Positions 14,275 to 22,534 are shown, numbered from the stretch's first letter. The stretch is DNA of 34,181 bases from Candidatus Omnitrophota bacterium (GCA_023473405.1 JAMCZD010000448.1:1-34181), one strand, 5' to 3'. Notes: generated from the letters alone by a model not told the origin. Program-made: numbers and translations.

Positions 14275-17142
14275 ATGAAAATAGCGATCCTCATACTATT
14301 ATGCGGCCTGTTCGCGGCGCCATCCATCACAGCCGATGAAACGCTCGATGTCGTCAAGCCTCGGGTGCCGGACAAACTCAGCCGCGTGACGCTGAGCCAA
14401 CGGGAACTCGGCGGGGAAATCGACCGCCGCATCCAGAGCCTGATCTACAAAAACTACATGGTGATCGATCTGGACGACGGGTGGCTCAATCATTTTCTCC
14501 ACCGCACTGACCGCGGCGGCGCGAGCCACGTTTATTATGGCATTGGCAAGGTGTTCGACGCCGGCAGCCTTTTCACCGCCTATACGGGAGACCCGAAAGT
14601 CGCCGCACGCACCCAGTACATCATCGATGAACTGGTGAAATCCCGCGACGCCGACGGCTACATCGGATTCTGGAAGGTCGAGCCGGGAAACCTGCAAGAC
14701 TACATCAATTGGATTCTCCACGAGCAGGAATATATCAACCTTGCGTTCGTGCGGAATTACCGCTGCACGGGCAATCCCGACTCGTTGGCCGACGCGAAAA
14801 TCATGGGCGACTACATCCTCAAGACGTTTCCCACGCCCCAGAATCCATGCTACGACCCGGGCCTGATCTGCACGGCTGGTCTGCCCGAAGGGATGTTGGA
14901 ACTCTACCGCGTGACGGGCGACAAGCGTTACTTCGATTTCGCCGCCAACGTGCCGCACGGGAACAACAGAGGGGAGGTCAAACTTGCCTCCTTGCGGACA
15001 TGGGAGCAGGATTTCAGCCACCCCCCACGCCATGTGTACGTGATGCTCGCGCGCTGCTACGCGCAGACTGAATTGTACCGCCTGACGGGTGAAGACAATC
15101 TCCTGAACATGAGCCGGTTTATGCGAAACGAACTGCTCAAGAAGGGTGAGGGCGGCATGCTGGTCACCGGCTCGTGCTCCGACGGCGAGCAATTCTCCTA
15201 CAACCAGAACGGGCGCGGTGCCATCGGAGAATCGTGCGTTACAGCCTATGTGCTGCGCTGGATCGACAGCCTGATGCGGATGGAGGGGGATATGCGCTAC
15301 GGCGATCTGCTCGAGCGTACCATTTATAACGCCCTGTTCGCCGCCAACTCGCCCGACGGACGCCGAATCTGCTACTTCACCCCGTTTACCGGCCAGCGCC
15401 AGTTCCAGACAATCGATACGTTCTGCTGCAACGGGAATTATCGCCGAGCCGTGGCTGAATTGCCGCAGAAGGTGTATTACCGGACACCGGAGGGCGGAAT
15501 CGCGTTGAATCTGTTCACCCGTTCGAAGAAGGCCTTCGACGTGAAAAGCCAGACTGTCACAATTCTCCAGGAAACCGCCTACCCGAACGACGGCGACGTT
15601 AAGCTGACGTTTTCCACCCCGAGTCCCGTGGCGTTCCCCTTTCAGTTCCGCACACCGCGATGGTGCGAAACAATCACGCTGCGGGTGAACGACGAGGCGC
15701 CGGTGACGATCAACCCGCTGGGGCAGAAACTTGGGTGTTACGTGTTGAACCGGACATGGAAAGAGGGCGATGTGGTGAAGATTTCGATGCCTATGGAGTG
15801 GCGGTTCCTGCGCGGTCGGGCGGTCCAGGATGGCCATGTGGCGCTCTTGCGCGGCCCGGTGGTGTTTTCGGTTGGCAAAGCTCAAAACGCCGCACTGCTC
15901 GCCGAGTGCCCCGAACCGCGGAACCTCGTCATCGATCCGGCATCCATCGCCGAACCGGTGAGAGATGATTCGATTCGCCCGAACGGTCTGAAAGCCCTCG
16001 CCAAGGCTTGGCTGAATCCGGAATGCACCGGCGAAAAGGTGGATGTGATTCTCACAGAATTTATCGATCCCAGCAGTCAGGATGTGTATTTCCGCGTGCC
16101 GACAATTGAGGACACGGCGCCTGTGCGGTTGACAGACGACGAAATCGTGTCCTGGCCGAACGAGTTCGTTAATGCACACGTGCTGAAGGCGTTGTACGGG
16201 CCGAAGGCGGATGGCGATCTTAAAGCGATGTTCGAGGTCCGGGGCGATGTCGTCGCGGATTTGGCGGCCGATTACGTCAACCCGGGCGGCAAAACCGGTG
16301 TGAAAGCGGATTTTCCCGACGCTACGGGCGGGCGCTGGGCGTTTTACAACTGCAAGAACGGTGGGCTGTTGTCTACCGCTGCCGCCGGCGAGGTGAAGCC
16401 GCTGAACTCGCAATTCAAGGCGTTTGGCTCGCCGCTGGGTTACGCCTATGGGCTGGAAAACCAGGACGATGAACTCGGTTTCGTGTCGAACTACGCCCCC
16501 AGCGACCGGCAAGAGGACTCGTGGCGGAGGCATTACACCGAACAAATGTTCGACCAGGTGCTGTCCGCTCCCGAGCGGAAGAATTTCCTCTACACGCACC
16601 CGATTTCCGATACGGCGTGCTACAACGTTTTCCGCTGGACGCCCTCGTCCGACGTGCAAAAAAAGGACGTCACCCTGTGCGGTACGCTGTTCTCGGACCT
16701 GGGCAACGGCGTCCAAGTCCGCGTCATCCGCTGGAACGACGACACACGGCACGATGTCCTCGGCACCTTCAACACCAGCGATTTGACGGTCGGCAAATGC
16801 GGTACCGCTGAGTTTATCTTGCGATTGCCGTCCGGCAAGGTTGGCCAACACCTGGACTTCGTCCTGGACAACGCCGGCTCCCACAACGGCGATGCAACGG
16901 CCTTGAAAATCCGGGCATACACCAACGTGCGGACCGCTGCCCAAACCGACGTGACGGAAAAGGTCCAGGCGAAATACCACAACCGCCTCGTGACGTCCCT
17001 AGGTTCCTACTCCGACCTGTTCGGCGAGGGTGCACCCGGTGTGGAGAAGACGCTGAAGGTCAAGGTGGACTACTGGCTGGACGGTGTGGTGAAATACCTT
17101 GAATTCCCGCAGAACTCGGCCCTGGATTTGACCGAAGAATAG
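14275..17142 (+). CDS. Secreted glycoside hydrolase family 127-type enzyme (DUF1680, beta-L-arabinofuranosidase-like)
   Basis: Exported glycosidase of the DUF1680/GH127 group, whose founding members release L-arabinofuranose. The ATG at 14275 has a good ribosome site (GGAG, 8 nt) and starts a signal peptide (MKIAILILLCGLFAAPSITA); an ATG 19 codons upstream is in frame but gives a hydrophilic lead. An (alpha/alpha)6 barrel spans about residues 45-420. The zinc/catalytic set of the family is visible: Glu319 and Cys321 in GESCVTAY and the Cys384-Cys385 pair in TFCCNGNYRR; in HypBA1 the second-pair cysteine environment provides the thiolate nucleophile. Beta-sandwich domains follow (FRTPRWCETITLRVN). 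At 955 aa it is much longer than typical members (about 650) because of a C-terminal extension from about residue 660, which I do not recognise. Probable polysaccharide-degradation partner of the downstream sulfatase. Confidence 0.9.
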   Translation: MKIAILILLCGLFAAPSITADETLDVVKPRVPDKLSRVTLSQRELGGEIDRRIQSLIYKNYMVIDLDDGWLNHFLHRTDRGGASHVYYGIGKVFDAGSLFTAYTGDPKVAARTQYIIDELVKSRDADGYIGFWKVEPGNLQDYINWILHEQEYINLAFVRNYRCTGNPDSLADAKIMGDYILKTFPTPQNPCYDPGLICTAGLPEGMLELYRVTGDKRYFDFAANVPHGNNRGEVKLASLRTWEQDFSHPPRHVYVMLARCYAQTELYRLTGEDNLLNMSRFMRNELLKKGEGGMLVTGSCSDGEQFSYNQNGRGAIGESCVTAYVLRWIDSLMRMEGDMRYGDLLERTIYNALFAANSPDGRRICYFTPFTGQRQFQTIDTFCCNGNYRRAVAELPQKVYYRTPEGGIALNLFTRSKKAFDVKSQTVTILQETAYPNDGDVKLTFSTPSPVAFPFQFRTPRWCETITLRVNDEAPVTINPLGQKLGCYVLNRTWKEGDVVKISMPMEWRFLRGRAVQDGHVALLRGPVVFSVGKAQNAALLAECPEPRNLVIDPASIAEPVRDDSIRPNGLKALAKAWLNPECTGEKVDVILTEFIDPSSQDVYFRVPTIEDTAPVRLTDDEIVSWPNEFVNAHVLKALYGPKADGDLKAMFEVRGDVVADLAADYVNPGGKTGVKADFPDATGGRWAFYNCKNGGLLSTAAAGEVKPLNSQFKAFGSPLGYAYGLENQDDELGFVSNYAPSDRQEDSWRRHYTEQMFDQVLSAPERKNFLYTHPISDTACYNVFRWTPSSDVQKKDVTLCGTLFSDLGNGVQVRVIRWNDDTRHDVLGTFNTSDLTVGKCGTAEFILRLPSGKVGQHLDFVLDNAGSHNGDATALKIRAYTNVRTAAQTDVTEKVQAKYHNRLVTSLGSYSDLFGEGAPGVEKTLKVKVDYWLDGVVKYLEFPQNSALDLTEE

Positions 17143-17201
17143 CACGCCGCAGCTGGGAATCCCCGCACAGGAATGGGGACAGAGGAATTTGGGAATATCA
17201 G

Positions 17202-17229
17202 CAGTCAGGAGTCAGCAGTCAGAGGTCAG
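17202..17229 (+). repeat. Tandem heptad repeat, four units (NNGTCAG)
   Basis: Units read CAGTCAG, GAGTCAG, CAGTCAG, AGGTCAG. A second, looser array with the same unit is at 17351-17375. Confidence 0.8.
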
Positions 17230-17399
17230 AAGACTGGGGAACGGACGATGACAGTGCTTTCTTCGTGATCTTCGTTAGCTTCTGTTTTTTCTTTTCAATC
17301 CGCGTGATCCGTGAAATCCGTGGTTGATTAGGGTAAGGGGGAGAGACGGGGGTCAGGAGTCAGCGGTCAGTGGTCTTGTAGTCCAGGGGGAAAGGGTCG

Positions 17400-17429
17400 A
17401 TTAGCGTTTATTAGCGTCCATTAGCGGTT
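17400..17429 (+). repeat. Tandem 10-bp repeat, three units (ATTAGCGNNN)
   Basis: ATTAGCGTTT, ATTAGCGTCC and ATTAGCGGTT follow each other exactly. Confidence 0.8.
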
Positions 17430-17770
17430 TTTCTTTCCTGTTTTCCCGCCTTCCTTAGCGGTACGTTTTTAACAACGGATGACAGAGGAATCTACCGGCT
17501 TTATTCCCTTGTCCCCATTCCTTTGTAATAATTCTTCTATCATAATTCCTCTGTCCCGATTCGGGTACCGGGGGTTGTGCGGCGAGACCGGCGTCGGTAT
17601 GATGTCCGCATGAAGTTCCAGGAAATTGGGCGGGAAGCCTTAGGATTGAGCAAGAGCGAGCGGGCGGAAGGATCATGCTCTTGTTCAGTGCGACGTCGGC
17701 GGGGAACATCGGTTGCTTTCATTGTTGAACCAAAGTGCCGCCAAACAACAATCAACCAAAACGATCTCAC

Positions 17771-19279
17771 ATGAAAAACATCCTGCAATTATTGCTTGTC
17801 GGTCTGTTCGCTTTCAGCCTGCATGCCGCTGTGCCGGCAAAGAAGCCCAACATTATTTTCATTCTCGCCGATGATTTGGGCTATGGCGACATTGGGCCGT
17901 TCGGACAGAAGATCATCCACACGCCCACGCTAGATCAACTCGCCCGCGAGGGCATGAAGTTCACGCAGCATTACGCCGGAAATCCGGTGTGCGCACCCTC
18001 GCGTTGCGAGTTCATTACGGGTCGGCATCCGGGTCATGGGTATGTCCGCAACAACCATGAAATCGGCTCCTGGTATTCATTTCAAGGCCAGCTTCCGCTG
18101 CCGGTTACCGAGCCAAGCATCGCCGGGGCATTGAAATCAGCCGGCTATGTGACAGGCGCTTTTGGCAAGTGGGGACTCGGCGGCGGCGGTTCGCCGGGGG
18201 ATCCGCTCAAGCACGGTTTTGACCAATTCTTCGGATTCAACTGCCAGCGGCATGCGCACAATTATTATCCGCAATACCTGGATGAAGATGAGGGCAAGTT
18301 TATATTGACCGGCAACGGGAACGTCTCCGAAAAGGGAGACTTGTCGCTTAGCCCCGGCGCGGACCCGAACGATTCGGCCAGCTATGCCCGTTTCATCGGG
18401 CAACAGTATGCGCCGGATTTATGCCGTGAACGGGCGCTCAAATTCATCCGTGATAACCAGGACACACCGTTTTTTCTTTATTATCCGACGACGGTGCCCC
18501 ACCTGGCATTGCAGGTGCCGAAGGATTCGCTCGAAGAATACCGGGGCAAACTCGATGACCGGCCTTACGTTGGCGGAAACTGGTATCTGCCGCAACAATA
18601 CCCTCACGCTGCCTATGCGGCGATGGTTACGCGCATGGACCGTGACATCGGGAAAATGGTGCGATTGGTGAAGAGTCTTGGGCTTGAAGAGAACACAATC
18701 TTCATTTTCACCTCCGATAACGGCGCTGTGTTTCCGTTGTCCGGCTTCGATCCTGTCTTCTTCCATTCCACCGGTGAGCTTCGCGGCTACAAGGGAGACG
18801 TTTATGAAGGGGGCATCCGGGTGCCGCTCATTGTGAGATGGAAGGGGCATATTCCCGCCGGCACGACCTCAACTTTTGTATCCGGTTTCGAGGACTGGTT
18901 TCCAACCTTGCTGGAGTTGGCCGGTGCGTCAAACAAGGTGCCGAAAGGCCTGGATGGGGTCAGCCTGGTCCCTACTTTGCTCGGCGGTACACAACCGCCA
19001 CGCCCGTTCCTGTATCGTGAATTTCCCGGTGGCGGCGGGCAGTTGGCGATGCGCGTCGGCGATTGGAAACTGGTCAGGCAACACCTGATTGGCACGCCAA
19101 AGAAACCGGCCTCACCAACCACCGAGCTTTACAATCTCGCCACCGATCCGTCCGAAAAAGACAATGTCGCCCAGGCGAACCCGGAGAGGGTTGCGGAACT
19201 TGAAAAACGGGTGGCAGAGCAGCACATACCCTCGAAAGAATTCCCGTTCCCGTTGATCGACAAACCCCCGGTGCAATGA
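17771..19279 (+). CDS. Secreted sulfatase (type I, formylglycine-dependent)
   Basis: Hydrolyses sulfate esters, here probably on a sulfated polysaccharide. The ATG at 17771 begins a signal peptide (MKNILQLLLVGLFAFSLHAA); the open frame reaches 36 nt further up but without a signal-like lead. Sulfatase N-terminal signature NIIFILADDLGYGD carries two metal-binding aspartates (34, 35). The modification motif is CAPSR at residues 74-78, whose Cys is converted to formylglycine, followed by CEFITGRHPGHG. A second metal site is FTSDNGAV. The C-terminal GVSLVPTLLGG and ELYNLATDPSEKDNVA are typical of arylsulfatase A-like family members. It has 502 aa, a normal length. A maturase (FGE) is required and not encoded here. 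Sits between the GH127 enzyme and a convergent unknown secreted protein. Confidence 0.95.
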   Translation: MKNILQLLLVGLFAFSLHAAVPAKKPNIIFILADDLGYGDIGPFGQKIIHTPTLDQLAREGMKFTQHYAGNPVCAPSRCEFITGRHPGHGYVRNNHEIGSWYSFQGQLPLPVTEPSIAGALKSAGYVTGAFGKWGLGGGGSPGDPLKHGFDQFFGFNCQRHAHNYYPQYLDEDEGKFILTGNGNVSEKGDLSLSPGADPNDSASYARFIGQQYAPDLCRERALKFIRDNQDTPFFLYYPTTVPHLALQVPKDSLEEYRGKLDDRPYVGGNWYLPQQYPHAAYAAMVTRMDRDIGKMVRLVKSLGLEENTIFIFTSDNGAVFPLSGFDPVFFHSTGELRGYKGDVYEGGIRVPLIVRWKGHIPAGTTSTFVSGFEDWFPTLLELAGASNKVPKGLDGVSLVPTLLGGTQPPRPFLYREFPGGGGQLAMRVGDWKLVRQHLIGTPKKPASPTTELYNLATDPSEKDNVAQANPERVAELEKRVAEQHIPSKEFPFPLIDKPPVQ

Positions 19280-19303
19280 CGCAGGCTCAATGTCAGCCTT
19301 TGG

Positions 19304-20497
19304 CTACGGACTCCGCTCCGAGGCGATCGACCAGTAAATGGCGGCCTGAATTACTCCACTGGCGGGCAGGATGGGAATGTCATAGCCAGGAACAGTTACG
19401 CAGGCATCCGTCAAGGGCCATGCGGGATTGATGTAGAGTATGTTGTCGGCGGGTTCCGGGGGTTGGGCCGGTTGGACGTCAAAATAGACAAGGTTCACTT
19501 TCATGGCTTTGGCCTGGTCTACCAGCTTTTGAGGAGCGAACTGATAACCGACATACAGGACAAGTTGTGGTGGGTGGCCGACGTCGAGAAGGTCTTTGTC
19601 TTCCCAAGCGGGAACTGCGGCGAAACTGGCCAGGGCGATGGTGCGCGGGTCTTGAGCGTGACGAGGGAACATGTGGCCGGTGACCAGTGCCGTCACCGAG
19701 GTTGCCTGGTTCCACCATCGGGCTGCCTGGATGATTTTGGGCATTTGAGTGTTGCGTATATCTCCCAGCATCGATTCAATCCGGTCCAGGTAAGCCCGCC
19801 CTAAAACCCCGGCAGGGACGGGCTCGATAGTCAAATCCTCATGGAACTCTTTCCCCTGGTATTTCTTTCCCCGCTCGGGACCTCCAGGCAATCCGTAGCT
19901 TTGGTAGAAGACCGGCATCTTTCCCCGCCGCGTGCATGCCGCAGTAAATTCCCCCGTCCAAGTCCACAGGTCCACGACATTAGCGACGGTGTCGATAGGG
20001 AAACGGCTCTTGTAGAGTCCGGCTGCGGAGCTGAACTTGATTACCGTAGCACCTCCCCTTTGCCATTGATCGATGACCTCGAGGTCCTTGGGCCCCAGCA
20101 AACCTGGCACAGCATAGAGGATTACATCGTGCTTGGCGGGAATTCGCCGGCCCAAGGGAGCGATTGGCATCAAACCGCCGGCACGACCACACGCTTCGGC
20201 AAGGAAATCAGCCTGCCGACCCGCTACCCAGAGATTTCTTCCCGCCACGAATTCATTGGCAGCGTGATCGGAGGATTCTGCCAGTGTTGCCAGGTTCGAC
20301 CGGGTCAGCGCGATGGAGGTATGGAGGCGCGACAGGTAATTCTCCGCTTCTGCTCCTGGAGACTGTTGAACCAGGCATAACAGAACGGCGGCAAACAGGA
20401 GGGCGCCATACATCGGGCGGAGTTGATCACACACAGTCCGTCCCAGGTGCATCGCACGAAGTGAACGGCTTGACCGAAGGAGAAAGTCTCGTCTCAT
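19304..20497 (-). CDS. Exported protein of unknown function, SIS/sugar-isomerase-like pattern
   Basis: A 397-aa protein from the ATG at 20497 (a TTG four codons upstream is possible, and the ATG at 20413 would start directly at the hydrophobic segment). The segment ALLFAAVLLCLVQQSPGAEA looks like a signal peptide behind an unusually long basic lead (about 28 residues). Two alpha/beta lobes are suggested: FVAGRNLWVAGRQADFLAEA and LVLYVGYQFAPQKLVDQAKA, a layout resembling the SIS phosphosugar-binding fold, but without the usual Ser-rich loop. The conserved-looking TGHMFPRHAQDPRTIAL has no motif I can name. I do not assign a function. It converges on the sulfatase with a 24-nt gap that contains a small AGGCT/AGCCT hairpin. 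A role in carbohydrate metabolism is only suggested by context. Confidence 0.6.
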   Translation of the reverse strand: MRRDFLLRSSRSLRAMHLGRTVCDQLRPMYGALLFAAVLLCLVQQSPGAEAENYLSRLHTSIALTRSNLATLAESSDHAANEFVAGRNLWVAGRQADFLAEACGRAGGLMPIAPLGRRIPAKHDVILYAVPGLLGPKDLEVIDQWQRGGATVIKFSSAAGLYKSRFPIDTVANVVDLWTWTGEFTAACTRRGKMPVFYQSYGLPGGPERGKKYQGKEFHEDLTIEPVPAGVLGRAYLDRIESMLGDIRNTQMPKIIQAARWWNQATSVTALVTGHMFPRHAQDPRTIALASFAAVPAWEDKDLLDVGHPPQLVLYVGYQFAPQKLVDQAKAMKVNLVYFDVQPAQPPEPADNILYINPAWPLTDACVTVPGYDIPILPASGVIQAAIYWSIASERSP

Positions 20498-20684
20498 TCC
20501 AGGCTGCAATCGTATTCTGTTTCTATGGCTGTTTCAACGATTTTGACGGCGCCTGCGGACCGCCATTATCTCCTTGATTCAAAACCAAAACTGAGTCAAT
20601 ATGTCTCAATGAAACCAAAAAATCTAGTTTGTTCAGGGTATCCCAGTTCAAGCCAATAAATACTGTTCGGCATGAAATGACACA

Positions 20685-21662
20685 ATGAATGCAGCGGTCA
20701 TATCCACGCCGACGGATATGCGGCCATTCGTGGGCGGTCACGATCATGCTGTGCCACACTTGGTTTTTTTCAGGGAAGAATACGAGCCGACAATCCGCCA
20801 CCTGGTCGATGCGATCTTTCAGGACATGCAGTACATCGGTGCCGATGAGGCTGAACTCGTAAGCAGCTACCTCGACGGTATCACCTAACCCCTCCAGGAA
20901 CTCAAACGCTACGGAGTGTCGATCCTCGCCTTAAGCACGCGGGGGACGATGAAACTCGACAACGGTTCAGCTGTCCCGGACTGTATCAGGACGTACTTCT
21001 TCATTGTTCCGACACTTGGCTACTTCAGGGTCGAGGCCGATGGCAAGAAGTTCCATCATTTCGACGCCGGTTGCCGCGCGGCGATGTCTGACCTCTCCGA
21101 AGCCATGCGCAAGAAGACCGGCTTGAGCACGAAACTCGACGCTCAGTTGATTCGGGAGGAACACGAGAATGACGTCCCATGGTGCGAGCATTGCCGCCTG
21201 GATGAGATGATTTCGGTATCGGGGACCACCGTATCGGTCAAGCCGCCGACTCTCCGCGTCACATGCCGAGTCGTCGAACGCTCTATCGCAGACGCCGAAG
21301 TCCTTCTCAAGACAACTGGACCGCCCAGCGCGGTTGATCGAGTGCATACTGCCCTGCACGGATACCCGAAGACGGTTTGCGCTGACGCGCAGATCAGCGT
21401 TGGCAAGGACCCTGGCATCACGGAGTTGTTCAGCCTGATTCGGCAGTATCATCCGCGGCTCCAGAGCCTTGGGGAGCATCAGGAGACAGTGTTGAAGGTC
21501 CTTCGGGCGCTGTGCAAAGTGGTTGACGCCCTCAATCCGGCTCGCGATAGGGGAAGCATGGCACACCCAAACGAAGCGCTGTTGGATGCGCCAGAAGCGA
21601 GGTTGTTCATCAACGCGGCGAGGTCGCTGCTACACTATTTGGATGAGAAACTGTCCGGATGA
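20685..21662 (+). pseudogene. Gene with Abi_C-like (abortive infection) C-terminus, interrupted by an in-frame TAA
   Basis: One 325-codon frame runs from the ATG at 20685 to the TGA at 21660, broken once by TAA at 20886-20888. Before it: EAELVSSYLDGIT; after it in the same frame: PLQELKRYGVSILALSTRG, which reads as a continuous protein. The two pieces are 67 and 258 codons. The C-terminus, with NPARDRGSMAHPNEALLDAP and FINAARSLLHYLDEKL, has the pattern of the Abi_C domain (PF14355) found in putative phage-abortive proteins. The middle has a WCEHC cysteine pair. A GTG at 20916 could restart translation of the C-terminal part without a clear ribosome site. It is the first of a run of plus-strand small genes separated by attC-like hairpins. 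Function in defence is inference. Confidence 0.6.
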
Positions 21663-21676
21663 GGTTGAAACGAAAT

Positions 21677-21772
21677 GGCGAACAAGATCACTGGAGCGAA
21701 CGCGGGCGGGCGACGTCAGTTGCCAATGCGGACGCGCTGGGCAGCCCGCGTCGCTCAGTTCGATCGTTGGAC
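21677..21772 (+). other. Putative attC recombination site 1 (integron cassette end)
   Basis: Immediately after the Abi_C-like gene, GAGCGAACGCGGGC (21694-21707) pairs with GCCCGCGTCGCTC (21744-21756) over 13 bp with a single unpaired A on one arm, the hallmark extrahelical base of attC. Further out, AAC-AAGATC-ACTG pairs imperfectly with CAGTTCGATCGTT, and the right end is GTTGGAC (21766-21772), which fits the R' core GTTRRRY. The left box (GGCGAAC) matches poorly. The site has 96 bp, within the attC range. No integrase gene is in the window. Confidence 0.55.
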
Positions 21773-21893
21773 CGTACACCGCACGTCCTGCGCAAGCAAG
21801 CTTGCTCCGGACGGATCGGCGCCGGTCAACAGCCGCCGTTGGACCAAGAGCTATCTCGACGTACGGCGGTGACAATGGTAACCTTTTGGCGTC
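21773..21893. other. Short spacer with a 12-bp perfect palindrome
   Basis: AGCAAGCTTGCT (21795-21806) is a perfect palindrome inside a GTCC...GGAC outer pair. A second GTTGGAC box occurs at 21838-21844, 50 nt before the next start codon, so it may be a decayed cassette boundary. Confidence 0.35.
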
Positions 21894-22175
21894 ATGAAAA
21901 TTCTCGAATTAAGTCCGCGTCCGGGATTCCGGTTGTTTTTGCGGTTTGAGGATGGTGTTACGGGCGAGGTCGATTTATCCGATTTGGCGGGGAGAGGAGT
22001 ATTCTCTGCATGGCTGGAGTCGGGAGTTTTTGATCAGGCTCGCCCTACTGAGGCGGGGGCGGCGGAGTGGCCGGGAGAGATTGACCTCTGCCCTGATCTT
22101 CTTTACATGCGCTTGACCGGGAAATCTCCTGAGGAGGTGCTCCCCGCTCTTCGAAGGATTTCGGCCCATGCCTGA
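21894..22175 (+). CDS. DUF2442 domain protein
   Basis: A 93-aa protein that fills the DUF2442 domain: MKILELSPRPGFRLFLRFED, GEVDLSDLAGRGVF and EIDLCPDLLYMRL. Members are small, mostly uncharacterised, and commonly lie beside a DUF4160 gene, as here, where the two overlap by 8 bp. The pair has been suspected to act as a toxin-antitoxin-like module, but I know of no proof of activity. The start ATG follows the attC-like spacer and has no strong ribosome site. Both genes would form one cassette bounded by the two attC-like hairpins. Confidence 0.85.
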   Translation: MKILELSPRPGFRLFLRFEDGVTGEVDLSDLAGRGVFSAWLESGVFDQARPTEAGAAEWPGEIDLCPDLLYMRLTGKSPEEVLPALRRISAHA

Positions 22176-22428
22176 ACTTTCCCGGTTCTACGGCATTGTC
22201 ATTCATATGTACTATGGAGATCATCCTCCCCCGCATTTTCACGCAATTTACGCGGGGTGTAGGGCGACGATTGATATCGAGACGCTGGCATTCATCGATG
22301 GTCATTTACCGGCGCGTGCGCGTGGTCTGGTGATTGAGTGGGCAACATTGCATCAAGATGATCTACGTGAGGCATTCCGCAGAGCTTCGGCGCTGGAGAG
22401 GCCTGAAAACATAGCCCCTCTGGACTAG
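22168..22428 (+). CDS. DUF4160 domain protein
   Basis: An 86-aa protein of the DUF4160 family. The opening MPELSRFYGIVIHMYYGDHP-PPHFHAIYAG is diagnostic (the HPPPHFHA histidine cluster), followed by LPARARGLVIEWATLHQDDL. Histidines and the small size suggest a metal- or nucleic-acid-related role, but the function is unknown. Its ATG lies 8 bases inside the end of the DUF2442 gene, so translation is probably coupled. The stop is 23 nt before the R'' box of the second attC-like site, the spacing expected for a cassette gene. Confidence 0.85.
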   Translation: MPELSRFYGIVIHMYYGDHPPPHFHAIYAGCRATIDIETLAFIDGHLPARARGLVIEWATLHQDDLREAFRRASALERPENIAPLD

Positions 22429-22451
22429 TAGGTTCAATCCAATATGAAGAG

Positions 22452-22520
22452 GTCCAACCAATCGTGTGAGCGAATGAGCCTCCGCTGCGCTCCGGCTCAT
22501 CGCTGCACTCAGCGTTCGAT
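22452..22520 (+). other. Putative attC recombination site 2 (integron cassette end)
   Basis: Left box GTCCAAC (22452-22458) fits R'' (RYYYAAC). AGCGAATGAGCC (22469-22480) pairs with GGCTCATCGCT (22494-22504) over 11 bp with one unpaired A, and a 13-nt GC-rich loop lies between. The right part ACTCAGCGTTCGAT closely resembles the end of the classical aadA-type attC; its core GTTCGAT (22514-22520) differs from GTTRRRY at one position. The length is 69 bp. This is the better of the two candidate sites. Confidence 0.65.
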
Positions 22521-22534
22521 GTGAGAGAAAGAAC

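Larger units (their letters stand above)
17143..17770. repeat. Repeat-rich intergenic region between GH127 and sulfatase genes
   Basis: About 630 bases without a gene. It contains two heptad arrays built on NNGTCAG (17202-17229, four units, and 17351-17375), an ATCCGTG repeat (17298-17325), three 10-bp units ATTAGCGNNN (17400-17429) and copies of a GGGGACAGAGGAATT-like element in opposite orientations (17174-17190 direct; 17501-17556 inverted; a shorter piece near 17480). Such mixtures are typical non-coding repeats of this phylum as far as I know. A promoter for the sulfatase is expected near its 3' end but is not obvious. Confidence 0.7.

Noticed and set aside
14299..16980. 893-codon open frame on the minus strand opposite the GH127 gene
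   Set aside because: It is the antisense shadow of a clear GH127 gene; its translation is His/Arg/Val-rich without recognisable domains.
17202..17429. Regular short repeats resembling a CRISPR array
   Set aside because: Units are 7-10 bp and contiguous, with no spacers and no cas genes.
19283..19299. AGGCT/AGCCT hairpin between convergent sulfatase and unknown gene as a terminator
   Set aside because: Only a 5-bp stem without a T-run on either strand; too weak to call.
20886..20888. Programmed stop-codon readthrough or recoding in the Abi_C-like gene
   Set aside because: The codon is TAA, which is not used for selenocysteine or pyrrolysine; a nonsense mutation is simpler. No recoding structure is evident.
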